DNA of 64,000 bases from Opitutus sp. GAS368 (GTDB taxonomy: Bacteria > Verrucomicrobiota > Verrucomicrobiia > Opitutales > Opitutaceae), in NCBI GenBank assembly GCA_945906965.1, contig CAMDRP010000004.1, positions 1 through 64,000 on the forward strand, given 5' to 3'. A program made the translations under genes and the position numbers. Positions 27,178-35,120 of the stretch are shown here, piece by piece. The notes under the pieces are model-generated. The model did no database searches and had not been told where the DNA came from. It worked only from the letters and a program-made list of their open reading frames with translations. Position 1 is the first letter of the stretch. Each line of letters starts with the position of its first letter.

Positions 27178-28539
27178 TTAAACGAGCGCGACCGCGTCGG
27201 CGGGTTTCGCGGTCTTTTTGGTCTCGGGATACTGTTTAAATTCGTCGCCAAATTTAGCGATGAAGCTCTGGGTTGGCCACGAGCAGGCTTCGCCGAAGGC
27301 GCAGATGGTGCGGCCGGGAATCTGGTCGGCGACGCTCTTGAGGAGCGCGGCGTCTTCATTGCGCGCTTGGCCGTGGACCATGCGCGAGGTGATTTTCTTC
27401 ATCCAGAGCGAGCCTTCGCGGCAGGGCGTGCATTGGCCGCAGCTTTCGTGGGAGTAGAAAGCGTTAATGTTGGCGAGGGCTTCGACCATGTTGACGGTGT
27501 CATCCATGACGATGACGCCACCGGAGCCGCCCATCGTGCCGATCATGCCGAGGGAATCGAAATCCATAGGCACGTCTTCGACGCCCCAATCGTAGTCGAC
27601 CAACTCGGTGCCGACCTTGCGCTTGCCTTTGAAACGTTCGCCGAAACGGAGGATTTTCGCGGAAGAGCCGCCGGGGATGACCGCTTTGAATTTACGACCG
27701 GGCAGCGGGCCGCCGCAGACCTCGTTGAGGAGCTGGCCCATGGTGATCGTGCCGGCGGGGAACTCGTAGTAGCCGGGGCGTTGCACGTGGCCGGAGACAC
27801 AGAAGATGCGCGTGCCGGTGTTGCCGGGCGTGCCGATCTTGGCGTATTCGGCGCCGCCGTGCTCAGCGATGTACTTCACGTGGCAGAGCGTCTCGACGTT
27901 ATTCACGATCGTCGGGCACTGGTAGAGACCAAGGACGGCGGGGAAATACGGGGGCTTGATGCGCGGATTGGCGCGTTTGCCTTCGAGCGATTCGATGAGG
28001 CCAGTCTCTTCGCCGCAGATGTAGGCGCCAGCGCCGCGGTGAACGAAAATTTCACAGGAATAGCCGGTGCCCAGGATGTTCGGGCCGACGAAGTTGGCCG
28101 CGCGAGCCTCGGCGATGGCTTTTTCCAAAATACGGGCGCCGTGCGGCATCTCGCCACGGATATAAATGTAGGCCTGCTTCACGTTGTTCGCGAAGCACGA
28201 GATCATCGTGCTCTCGATCAACTGATGCGGATCCTGATGCATGATGTAGCGATCCTTGAAGGTACCGGGCTCGGATTCGTCAGCGTTGACGATGAGATAA
28301 ATGGGTTTGCCGCTCTTACGGTCCACGAGGCCCCACTTCACACCGCAGGGGAAACCCGCGCCGCCACGACCGCGCAGGCCGGATTTTTTAACTTCGTCGA
28401 TGAGCTCCTCGGGCTTGCGGGCGACGGCTTTTTTCAAGACTTCGTAGCCGCCGTTACGCAGGTAACAGCCGATGTCGTTCGTGTATCCGGGCTCGTCAAT
28501 GTGCTTGAAGATGATGCGGAGTTGTTCGGGAGCGGGCAT
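27178..28539 (-). CDS. nuoF: NADH-quinone oxidoreductase subunit F (NADH and FMN binding)
   Basis: A 453-residue flavoprotein subunit that oxidises NADH. The FMN/NADH loop is GLRGRGGAGFPCGVKWG, the second glycine-rich part GAGAYICGEETGLIESLEG, and the N3 4Fe-4S cluster is bound by ESCGQCTPCREG plus a later cysteine (AFGEACSWP). It lies 14 bp after nuoE and 15 bp before nuoG. Confidence 0.95.
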   Translation of the reverse strand: MPAPEQLRIIFKHIDEPGYTNDIGCYLRNGGYEVLKKAVARKPEELIDEVKKSGLRGRGGAGFPCGVKWGLVDRKSGKPIYLIVNADESEPGTFKDRYIMHQDPHQLIESTMISCFANNVKQAYIYIRGEMPHGARILEKAIAEARAANFVGPNILGTGYSCEIFVHRGAGAYICGEETGLIESLEGKRANPRIKPPYFPAVLGLYQCPTIVNNVETLCHVKYIAEHGGAEYAKIGTPGNTGTRIFCVSGHVQRPGYYEFPAGTITMGQLLNEVCGGPLPGRKFKAVIPGGSSAKILRFGERFKGKRKVGTELVDYDWGVEDVPMDFDSLGMIGTMGGSGGVIVMDDTVNMVEALANINAFYSHESCGQCTPCREGSLWMKKITSRMVHGQARNEDAALLKSVADQIPGRTICAFGEACSWPTQSFIAKFGDEFKQYPETKKTAKPADAVALV

Positions 28540-28552
28540 GGACGGAAGGGAG

Positions 28553-29038
28553 TCAGCGTTTCTGGGCTTCAGCTTTGATCTGGTCGCTCAACTGTTTCGC
28601 TTTCGCGCAGTCGACTTTCTCGTGGAGTTCGTCGTCAATCATGACGACCGGAGCGGTGCCGCAACTAGCGAGACATTCCACGAAATCAACCGTGACTTCG
28701 CCGTCGGGCGAGACTTCGCCGAGGTGAGTGTGAAATTCTTGCTCAAACGTCGCGCAGGTCTTGTAACCACCAAGAAGAGCGCAGGAGAGCGTGCGGCAGA
28801 CTTTGATGTGCCGACGACCGATCGGCTTCTGCCGGAACATCGGGTAAAACGTGATCACTTCGAGCACGTTGATCGGTTGCAGCTCGAGCTTGGCGGCGAC
28901 CCACTCGCTGGTGTCGGGCGGGAGGTGTCCTACATCCTCTTGGATGAGGTGCAGCAACGGGAGCGTGGCGCTCCGCTTCGTCGGGTAATGCGTGATTACC
29001 TCGTCGATCTTGGAGAGTGTTTCGGGCTTGAGATTCAT
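28553..29038 (-). CDS. nuoE: NADH-quinone oxidoreductase subunit E (2Fe-2S)
   Basis: A thioredoxin-fold subunit of about 161 residues holding the 2Fe-2S cluster N1a through C-RTLS-C and C-LAS-C (KVCRTLSCALLGG, ECLASCGTAPVV). I use ATG 29038 (MNLKPETLSKID); the in-frame ATG at 29074 would add 12 residues and overlap nuoD by 13 bp, which is possible but lacks family support. Confidence 0.93.
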   Translation of the reverse strand: MNLKPETLSKIDEVITHYPTKRSATLPLLHLIQEDVGHLPPDTSEWVAAKLELQPINVLEVITFYPMFRQKPIGRRHIKVCRTLSCALLGGYKTCATFEQEFHTHLGEVSPDGEVTVDFVECLASCGTAPVVMIDDELHEKVDCAKAKQLSDQIKAEAQKR

Positions 29039-29061
29039 CGAGCTGGGTTCGCGAAAAAAAC

Positions 29062-30294
29062 TTAACGGTCGCACTCACCCATGACGAAGTCGAGGGAGCC
29101 GAGCAACGTGACGACGTCAGACATCATGGTCCCGACGCAGACTTTAGGGAGGATGGAGAGATTGCAGAACGAGGGTGAGCGAATCTTCATGCGCCACGGC
29201 ACACCGCCGCCCTTACTCACGATGTAAAAGCCAAGCGCACCCTTGGGATTTTCCGCTTCGAAATACACTTCGCCGGCCGGGATCTGCGGGCCTTCGGTGA
29301 CGATCATGAAGTTGTTAATCAACTCCTCCATCGAGGTGAGAATCTTGTCCTTCGGCGGCGCGAAAATCTTGCGCGCGTCCTTCGCGTACCAGTCACCGCT
29401 GGGGAACTTGGCGACGATCTGGCGGATAATCCGCACCGACTGGCGCATTTCTTCGCCGCGGCATAGATAACGATCGTAGCAATCGCCCTTCGTGCCCACC
29501 GGAACGTCGAATTCGTATTGCTCGTAGCCCGAGTAAGGCCGGTCTTTGCGCAGATCGAGCGCCACACCGGAGCCACGGAGATTAGGCCCGGTGAGACCGT
29601 AGGCGAGCGCATCGGCTTTCGTGATGATGCCGACGCCGACCGTACGGTCTTGGAAAATCTTATTCCGCGTGAGCAGCGCCAACGTTTCCTCGAGCGCAGG
29701 CTCGAACTGATCGCAAAACGCGATCACTCGGCCGAGCCAACCCTCGGGCACATCACGCGAGACGCCGCCGATACGCGTGTAACTCGTCGTGAAACGCGCG
29801 CCCGTGAGTTCTTCGAAAAGCTTGTAGAGGTGTTCGCGCTGATTGAGCGAGTGCACGAGCACGGTCCAAGCGCCGACATCGAGGCCGAACGCGCCGAGGC
29901 CCATCAAGTGCGCCGAGATGCGGGCCATTTCCGCCGTGAGCACGCGGATCGCTTGGCAACGTGCTGGGACTTCGAGGCCCGCGAGTTTTTCCACCGCGAT
30001 GGCGTAGGCCATATTGTTGGCTAGCGGCGCGAGATAATCCAACCGGTCCGTGTAAGGCACGAACTGATTATAAGTCATGTTCTCGGCGATCTTCTCGTCG
30101 CCGCGGTGCAAGTAGCCGACGATCGGGTCGCACTTTGTGAGGACTTCGCCGTCGAGCTCCATCTGGAGGCGCAACACGCCGTGCGTGGACGGATGGGAAG
30201 GCCCCATCGAGAGGGACATCTTTTCCGGCGCAAATTCTTGCTCGGCGCCGGCGGCTTTCGCCGCGCTATCTGGAAAGGCAATTTCGGTGGCCAT
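29062..30294 (-). CDS. nuoD: NADH-quinone oxidoreductase subunit D
   Basis: A 410-residue subunit homologous to the large subunit of NiFe hydrogenases, forming the quinone site with NuoB. Conserved parts: MGPSHPSTHGVLRLQMELDGE, GYLHRGDEKIAENMTY and, at the C-terminus, SLDFVMGECDR. It is separate from NuoC here, unlike the NuoCD fusion of enterobacteria. The nuoC start region precedes it by 12 bp. Confidence 0.95.
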   Translation of the reverse strand: MATEIAFPDSAAKAAGAEQEFAPEKMSLSMGPSHPSTHGVLRLQMELDGEVLTKCDPIVGYLHRGDEKIAENMTYNQFVPYTDRLDYLAPLANNMAYAIAVEKLAGLEVPARCQAIRVLTAEMARISAHLMGLGAFGLDVGAWTVLVHSLNQREHLYKLFEELTGARFTTSYTRIGGVSRDVPEGWLGRVIAFCDQFEPALEETLALLTRNKIFQDRTVGVGIITKADALAYGLTGPNLRGSGVALDLRKDRPYSGYEQYEFDVPVGTKGDCYDRYLCRGEEMRQSVRIIRQIVAKFPSGDWYAKDARKIFAPPKDKILTSMEELINNFMIVTEGPQIPAGEVYFEAENPKGALGFYIVSKGGGVPWRMKIRSPSFCNLSILPKVCVGTMMSDVVTLLGSLDFVMGECDR

Positions 30295-30306
30295 GGCGTC
30301 GGTAAA

Positions 30307-30936
30307 TCAGGCTTGGGGTTTAGCGGAGCGTTCGTTCCAGCTCTCGTCTTTGGCGCGAGGCTCGGCTTCGGTGAGGTTCATCTCGCCAGAAGACGCCACA
30401 AAGGGCCCGCCTACCATCGGCGCCGGGATCACTTTGGCTTGGGTTTCTTCCGCCACTTCGAGATCGGGCAACGCCGTCTCGATGCCCGCCAATGGGAATT
30501 CTTTACGCAAAGGATGATAGGGATAACCATCCCACATCAAAATACGGCGCAAGTCTGGGTGGCCTTCGAACTTAATTCCAAACATATCGTAGGCCTCACG
30601 TTCGTGCCAGTTGGCCGCCGGCCAAAGATCCACGACACTCGGCACCGCCGGAGCCGCATCATCACCCGTACACGGCGTCGCCACACGCACGGCCGCGTGC
30701 GAGGTGGTCGAATAAAGATGATACACCGCCGTGAACCGCGGCGTCGCGCCCTCGGCCCAGTCGATCGCCGTGACATCCGACAACAAATCAAACCCGGCCT
30801 CATCGCGCAGCGATTTCAACGCGGCGACAAGATCCGCCGTCGGCACATCGACCGCAGGACAATCGCGGCTGGCGCGGTCGGTCACCTGCGGAAATTTAGC
30901 CTTGAGGGCGCTAAGGGCGTCGACGGAAGCGGACAT
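30307..30936 (-). CDS. nuoC: NADH-quinone oxidoreductase subunit C
   Basis: Reading from ATG 30936 gives a 209-residue protein (MSASVDALSALKAKF). The 30-kDa-subunit signature follows: DLWPAANWHEREAYDMFGI and HPDLRRILMWDGYPYHPLRK. A longer reading to 31074 would overlap the nuoB end and is not family-like. The C-terminal 35 residues after the signature are variable. It is a peripheral-arm subunit between NuoB and NuoD. Confidence 0.93.
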   Translation of the reverse strand: MSASVDALSALKAKFPQVTDRASRDCPAVDVPTADLVAALKSLRDEAGFDLLSDVTAIDWAEGATPRFTAVYHLYSTTSHAAVRVATPCTGDDAAPAVPSVVDLWPAANWHEREAYDMFGIKFEGHPDLRRILMWDGYPYHPLRKEFPLAGIETALPDLEVAEETQAKVIPAPMVGGPFVASSGEMNLTEAEPRAKDESWNERSAKPQA

Positions 30937-30973
30937 CGTTAAAATAAGAAATGCGTTTAACCTAAAGCAGAAC

Positions 30974-31483
30974 TCAGGCCTTAAAAAGTTGGCCGGCGGA
31001 ATGCTCGGTCTTAATCTTACTCTGAAGCTTGATGAGCGCGTCGAGCAAAGCCTCAGGCCGCGGAGGGCACCCACTTACATAAACGTCGACCGGAATGATC
31101 CGATCCACGCCCTGCAACGTCGCGTAACTACGGTACATGCCGCCCGAACTCGCGCAGGCGCCCATGGCGATCACCCATTTAGGCGAGGTCATCTGATCGT
31201 AAATACGACGCACCACCGGCGCCATTTTGTAGGTCACGGTACCGGCGACGATCATGCAATCTGCCTGACGCGGGGAAAAACGCATCACCTCAGCGCCGAA
31301 GCGCGCGATGTCGAAGCGGCCGTTGCCGACGGCCATCAATTCGATGGCGCAGCACGCCAGACCCATCGGCATCGGCCACACGGAGTTAGTACGGATCCAG
31401 TTGATGACCGCGTCGGCGCGAGAAACGATGACTTCGCCTTCGACCTTGCCGTTGTAGCCAAATTCGGAGTTTGCGGAGACCAT
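30974..31483 (-). CDS. nuoB: NADH-quinone oxidoreductase subunit B (N2 cluster)
   Basis: A 169-residue subunit that binds the terminal 4Fe-4S cluster N2 through the tandem cysteines in [10 protein letters not shown] and the cysteines in [10 protein letters not shown] and [11 protein letters not shown]. All ligands are present. It is the first gene of the nuo operon here: nuoA, normally directly upstream, is absent, and the 396 bp beyond it hold no membrane-protein frame. The promoter of the operon should lie in that stretch. Confidence 0.95.
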   Translation of the reverse strand: MVSANSEFGYNGKVEGEVIVSRADAVINWIRTNSVWPMPMGLACCAIELMAVGNGRFDIARFGAEVMRFSPRQADCMIVAGTVTYKMAPVVRRIYDQMTSPKWVIAMGACASSGGMYRSYATLQGVDRIIPVDVYVSGCPPRPEALLDALIKLQSKIKTEHSAGQLFKA

Positions 31484-31879
31484 GGATAAAATTGGGTTGA
31501 TAGGACACTATCGGCGCCGACCGTAGTGACCCAGGTCGGTCGCGCAAGATGCTTTTCCGGAAATCCTCCGGTCATTAGCCCGAACGGGCTACCTCAAGTA
31601 AAAAACTGGCGGAAAGGACGAGATTTCAACACGAACCAAAGTGGCGCTAATAGATGTTTTTTAAAGGGCAATCCCGCTGAAATCTTTAGCGAACGTGCCT
31701 GCCCGTGGCGCGAGATGTCGAGATGATCGAGAGGGAATTCCGGTTACCACCGAGGGAATTCGCGCCACTTCGGCCTCCGGTTCGTCATTGACGTATCGGT
31801 GATCGATATTCGCTGGCCTTGGACGCACCATCGGGTTTTCCGGCGGCCTGGCGCATGTGGTTGGTTCGCAGGTTTGTGA
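31484..31879. other. Gene-free stretch between nuoB and the TA module
   Basis: No coding frame with family signatures is visible. It holds the start side of the nuo operon, a 7-bp perfect inverted repeat (TAGCCCG 31576-31582, CGGGCTA 31585-31591), and at 31602-31630 a degenerate copy of the tRNA-Ser 3' end. Two copies of GAGGGAATTC occur at about 31731 and 31752. The leftward promoter of nuoB is expected here but I cannot place it. Confidence 0.5.
31602..31630. repeat. Degenerate copy of the tRNA-Ser 3' end (possible attachment-site remnant)
   Basis: Compared with 32853-32881 (offset 1251 bp), 23 of 29 bases agree and the first 12 (AAAACTGGCGGA) are identical. The matched part of the tRNA gene covers the encoded CCA, the acceptor strand and part of the T arm. 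Same orientation as the tRNA copy, so the two form a direct repeat around the TA pair. Confidence 0.4.
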
Positions 31880-32395
31880 TTAACCACTGACGATGCGCCG
31901 AGCATCCTTGAGGAGGAGCACGAGGTGCATCGGGTAACCTGGAAGCGGCGCGAAATCGTAACGCTCGTAAAAGGCTTTGGCCGCTTCGTCCTTGGCATGC
32001 ACAAGCAACGCGCGCACGCCGACGCCCTCGGCCGCAGTCAACACACGGATAATCGCGTCCTTGAGTAGACCGGCTCCAATTCCTTGGCCTTGCCAGGAAC
32101 GGTCCACGGCGAGTCTCGCCAAGAGCACGACCGGAATCGGGTGGCGCGGTGCGCCCTTTTGGAGGCGGGTCGGTGCATCTGCGTAGAGGATCTGTGATGC
32201 CGCCAAACTATAATAGCCGACAACGATATGGCTGTCTGTGGTCGCGACGTAGGTCTTGGCGGTCCCGGATTGGTGGTTGCCAAGCGCGTGGCGGGACAAG
32301 AACTCGTCAAGTGGCGGAGCACCGCAATCGAATGCGGCAACCTGATGATGCGCTCCCAGCGGCTCAGGTCGATTGAGCGTTTTGGGCGAAGACAT
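31880..32395 (-). CDS. GNAT acetyltransferase, TacT-type toxin
   Basis: A 171-residue GNAT-fold protein with the acetyl-CoA loop SWQGQGIGAGLL and the catalytic-type tyrosine in AFYERYDFAPLP. In the TacT family such enzymes acetylate the amino group of charged tRNAs and stop translation. The N-terminal part (FDCGAPPLDEFLSRHA) and the YYSLA segment are also typical. It overlaps the upstream DUF1778 antitoxin gene by 32 bp, the standard arrangement. The pair sits between nuoB and tRNA-Ser. Confidence 0.88.
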   Translation of the reverse strand: MSSPKTLNRPEPLGAHHQVAAFDCGAPPLDEFLSRHALGNHQSGTAKTYVATTDSHIVVGYYSLAASQILYADAPTRLQKGAPRHPIPVVLLARLAVDRSWQGQGIGAGLLKDAIIRVLTAAEGVGVRALLVHAKDEAAKAFYERYDFAPLPGYPMHLVLLLKDARRIVSG

Positions 32396-32651
32396 CGGGA
32401 GTCGTTAGAAGTTTGCGCAGACGGGGCAAGTCACGCGCTGGCGCGTCCAACCGTTTCGCAAATTCATTCCATGGACCTTTCTTAAGCGCGAAAGTCTGCT
32501 GGCTGAGGAGGTCGGCTTGGGCCCGCTCGACGGCAGCACGCAGAATGTAGTCGGTCAGATTGGTAGCGCCTGAGAGTTCCGCTGCCAAGATCAGTAATGA
32601 TTTCGTCTTGGGCGGAGTGCGCAGATGGATTTGAGCAGTAGCGGTGGCCAT
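32364..32651 (-). CDS. DUF1778 antitoxin, TacA-type
   Basis: A 95-residue ribbon-helix-helix protein. The N-terminal DNA-binding part (AQIHLRTPPKTKSLLILAAELSGATNLTDYILRAA) is followed by a polar arm ending FAKRLDAPARDLPRLRKLL, which in this family wraps around the acetyltransferase toxin. The gene starts first in the pair and overlaps the toxin by 32 bp. It should repress its own promoter in the 206 bp upstream, where a TTGT/ACAA inverted repeat lies at 32667-32678. Confidence 0.88.
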   Translation of the reverse strand: MATATAQIHLRTPPKTKSLLILAAELSGATNLTDYILRAAVERAQADLLSQQTFALKKGPWNEFAKRLDAPARDLPRLRKLLTTPDVFAQNAQST

Positions 32652-32857
32652 GATTGGTGAACTTTATTGTCAACACAAGTGATACACACGAACCAGCGTG
32701 TCAATCATAGGCACCTCCGCACACGGCTGCAACGTGTGGCCCATTTGGAAAACGCCAGAATCCTAGCTTTAATTTCTTGCGCGGGAGTTCGCGTTATCCA
32801 ACCACTCGCCTGCTTGGGCAGGGGTGCAACTGGCGGATTTACGGTTCGTTAGAAAAC

Positions 32858-32947
32858 TGGCGGAGAGGGAGGGATTCGAACCCCCGGTTCCCTTTCGGAA
32901 ACACGCGCTTTCCAAGCGCGCGCATTCGACCACTCTGCCACCTCTCC
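32858..32947 (-). tRNA. tRNA-Ser (anticodon GGA)
   Basis: The leftward strand folds as a class II tRNA: acceptor GGAGAGG (from 32947) pairs with CCTCTCC (32868-32862), the discriminator is G at 32861 and CCA is encoded at 32860-32858. The anticodon loop CTTGGAAA gives anticodon GGA (32913-32911), the variable arm is long as expected for serine, and the T loop reads GGTTCGAATCC. It reads UCC and UCU codons. Confidence 0.95.
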
Positions 32948-33023
32948 GGTGTTAAACCGACTCGTCGAAAACGAGCCCGTCGTTGGGCGAAGGGGCGAAA
33001 CAAAGAGCGCAGCCCGAGCCGGG

Positions 33024-33890
33024 TCAACGCGGAACTTGCACGGTCTTTAATCCAGCGCTCTGTCGCCGCCAAGCATCCGGACTCGCCCGCTCCACCGCCC
33101 GGAACGCCCGATAGAAATTGGAAACGTCCTCGAAGCCACATTCATAACAGATCGACGTCACCGACCGCCCCGTTTCACGCAACAGCCTCCGCGCGTGCGC
33201 CAACCGCAGCGCCCGCACCGTGTTAAACCACGTATCGCCGGACACCTGCTTAAACAGTGTCGTAAACCTCCGCCGACTCAGCCCCAACCGCTCCGCCGCT
33301 CCATCAATGTGCCGCTCCTCGAAAAACGTCTGCTCAAGTCCTTGCGCATACCCCGCCACCCGCGCCTTCGCCAACGACCCCGCCGGCTGCGCCGCAGCAC
33401 GCCCGCCCTTCTTCGCCCCCATCCCGCGCAACACCAGCCCCATCAATTGCCAAGCCAGCCCGAGCAACAACGCCTCCCCACCCGCCCGCCGCAGCGTCTG
33501 CTCGTGCAACATCTGCCGGATCAGCGCGCGCGCATCCATCGCCCACGTAGCATGACCAAACACCTGCACGCTCCCCAGGCCCTGCGCGCTCGCCGGCAAC
33601 ACCCCCAACACCCGCGCTTCCACACACACGGCATAAAGCGACATCGGCCGCGTGTCCTCGATCCGATGCCGACATCCCGCCGGGACCAACACCACCGCGC
33701 CAGTTTCCAAAACTTCCCGCCGCGGCCCGTCCACCAACACCCCCGCCCCCGCCACCACGAGCAACACTTTCACAAACGCATGCGCCGTGTCATCCATCCG
33801 AAATGCACGATCATGCCGGCTTTCCAAAACAAAAACCCCCGCCGCGTTAAACGTGACGTCGATCGGGCGGCGGGCGAGCGGTTCAAACAT
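33024..33890 (-). CDS. AraC-family transcriptional regulator
   Basis: A 288-residue regulator. The N-terminal half is a cupin-like sensing domain (GAVVLVPAGCRHRIED), and the C-terminal 100 residues hold two helix-turn-helix motifs (GAAERLGLSRRRFTTLFKQ and SVTSICYECGFEDVSNFYRAFR). It is divergent from the Rieske oxygenase gene with 99 bp between the start codons, which makes that gene and the methyltransferase its probable targets. The ligand is unknown. Confidence 0.9.
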   Translation of the reverse strand: MFEPLARRPIDVTFNAAGVFVLESRHDRAFRMDDTAHAFVKVLLVVAGAGVLVDGPRREVLETGAVVLVPAGCRHRIEDTRPMSLYAVCVEARVLGVLPASAQGLGSVQVFGHATWAMDARALIRQMLHEQTLRRAGGEALLLGLAWQLMGLVLRGMGAKKGGRAAAQPAGSLAKARVAGYAQGLEQTFFEERHIDGAAERLGLSRRRFTTLFKQVSGDTWFNTVRALRLAHARRLLRETGRSVTSICYECGFEDVSNFYRAFRAVERASPDAWRRQSAGLKTVQVPR

Positions 33891-33910
33891 ATCCGTCCGA
33901 TTTCAGTTAA

Positions 33911-33939
33911 ATTGCCCGATCTGCCAAGCTTGATTGCCC
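33911..33939. promoter_or_regulatory. Possible AraC-type operator: two direct ATTGCCC half-sites
   Basis: ATTGCCC occurs at 33911-33917 and again at 33933-33939, same orientation, 22 bp start to start, inside the 99-bp divergent region. AraC-family dimers often bind direct half-sites about two helical turns apart. The downstream copy lies 50 bp before the Rieske ATG, where a -35 element would be. Short repeats of this kind can arise by chance. Confidence 0.35.
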
Positions 33940-33989
33940 AGCCCGCCACGACACGTACCGCCGCTTTTGCTAGGGTTTTCTTCCGCTCC

Positions 33990-35051
33990 ATGACTCTCGA
34001 CGAAGACCACGTCCTACATTCTCTCCGCGCCACCTGGCAACCCGTAGCCAACTCCACGAGTCTCGCCCCCGGCGCTGTGATGGGTGTCACTTTACTCGAA
34101 ACGGAGCTCGTCTTGGCGCGCTTCGCCGAGGGTCGACTCCTCGCGGCGGATGTCGCTTGCCCGCATAAAGGCGCACGGCTTTCCGCCGGTTGCATCCGTG
34201 AGGGCGAACTCATGTGCCCGTACCACGGTTGGCGCTTCGATCCGGCGGGCGCCTGCCAATCCATTCCATCCCTCGTCGAGCCCAACGCCGCCAAACTCGC
34301 CCTGTCTCACCTCCACGCCTACGCCGTGCAAGAGCGCTACGGCTTAATTTGGGTCCAGCTCGATTCCACGCCTGCCGCCGATGGCACGGTCGCTACGTTG
34401 CCCGAAGTGCCAGAATTTGATGACCCGCACTGGACCTACGTCATGGGCCCGCCCATGGCGTTTGCGACCGGCTGGCGCCGCGAGGTCGAAAACTACCTGG
34501 ATATGACCCATTTCGCTTTCGCCCACGCCACCACGTTGGGCAAGGCCGCCGACCACCGTCTTCCGCCGATGGACATCTGCGAAACGGCCGATGGTGGTTT
34601 CCAGATGGACGCGCCCTTCCCCGCCCTCGCCACGCCCGCGGAGCCTCCCGGCAAACTCCAGAGCGCGCACCACCGCACCCAACGCGGTTATTTGCCCAAC
34701 TTCACCACCATCCGCCAGAGTTTCGCCGACGGCGACGCCCGCGTCCTCCTGCACGTTCCTTCGCCCCGCACGCGCACGAGTTGCACGGTTTTTTGGTCAC
34801 TCGCGATTTCTCCGGGCTTCGACGGCCCGCCGCCCGCCACTCAACTCGAATTTGCCGTCCGCGTCCTCGACGAAGATCGCCTCATGTGCGAAAACCAAAT
34901 CCCCGCCGAAGTACCGATCAACCCAGGCCGCGGAGGCTGGGGCGTCCTGGTCATGCCCGGCGACACCCTCGCCAACACCTTCCAAAAACAACTCCGCCGC
35001 TGGCTCACCGCCCGTCCCGCCCCGACCACCCTCGCTGAAAAATCAGCATAA
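33990..35051 (+). CDS. Rieske non-heme iron oxygenase, demethylase-like
   Basis: Reading from ATG 33990 gives 353 residues. The N-terminal Rieske domain has C-P-H (ACPHKGARLS) and C-PY-H (MCPYHGWRF), the 2Fe-2S ligands; the catalytic domain has the mononuclear iron site NYLDMTHFAFAHATT (D-x3-H-x4-H-like spacing). Size and layout fit vanillate demethylase-type oxygenases, which remove methyl groups by hydroxylation. A reductase gene is not next to it. It is 69 bp upstream of a MetE-C-like gene with no terminator between, which suggests co-transcription. The longer upstream reading frame is a shadow of the AraC gene. Confidence 0.88.
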   Translation: MTLDEDHVLHSLRATWQPVANSTSLAPGAVMGVTLLETELVLARFAEGRLLAADVACPHKGARLSAGCIREGELMCPYHGWRFDPAGACQSIPSLVEPNAAKLALSHLHAYAVQERYGLIWVQLDSTPAADGTVATLPEVPEFDDPHWTYVMGPPMAFATGWRREVENYLDMTHFAFAHATTLGKAADHRLPPMDICETADGGFQMDAPFPALATPAEPPGKLQSAHHRTQRGYLPNFTTIRQSFADGDARVLLHVPSPRTRTSCTVFWSLAISPGFDGPPPATQLEFAVRVLDEDRLMCENQIPAEVPINPGRGGWGVLVMPGDTLANTFQKQLRRWLTARPAPTTLAEKSA

Positions 35052-35120
35052 TCCCGCTCGCCACCCCGCGTCTTTATAGGCCCAACTCAACTTTCATTTT
35101 TCACACCCCCACCTATCACC

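Noticed and set aside
25495-28578. A 1027-codon open frame on the plus strand opposite nuoG and nuoF
   Set aside because: It mirrors nuoF/nuoG codon for codon, has an Ala/Gly/Glu/Asp-rich composition typical of antisense GC-rich frames, and shows no family motif. The minus-strand genes have complete iron-sulfur motifs.
31576-31591. 7-bp inverted repeat with two-base spacer upstream of nuoB
   Set aside because: No T-run, no clear promoter next to it; too short to call an operator or terminator.
31484-31880. Searched for nuoA or a remnant in all frames
   Set aside because: No three-helix frame or typical YECG motif is visible on the minus strand; the short frames there are shadows.
32652-32857. 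Promoter search upstream of the TacA-like antitoxin
   Set aside because: Two TTGACA-like hexamers exist on the minus strand, but neither has a -10 at a proper distance, so I did not call a promoter.
33195-33989. Upstream extension of the Rieske oxygenase frame (265 codons)
   Set aside because: Pro/Arg/His-rich shadow of the AraC gene; the Rieske family start is at the ATG 33990.
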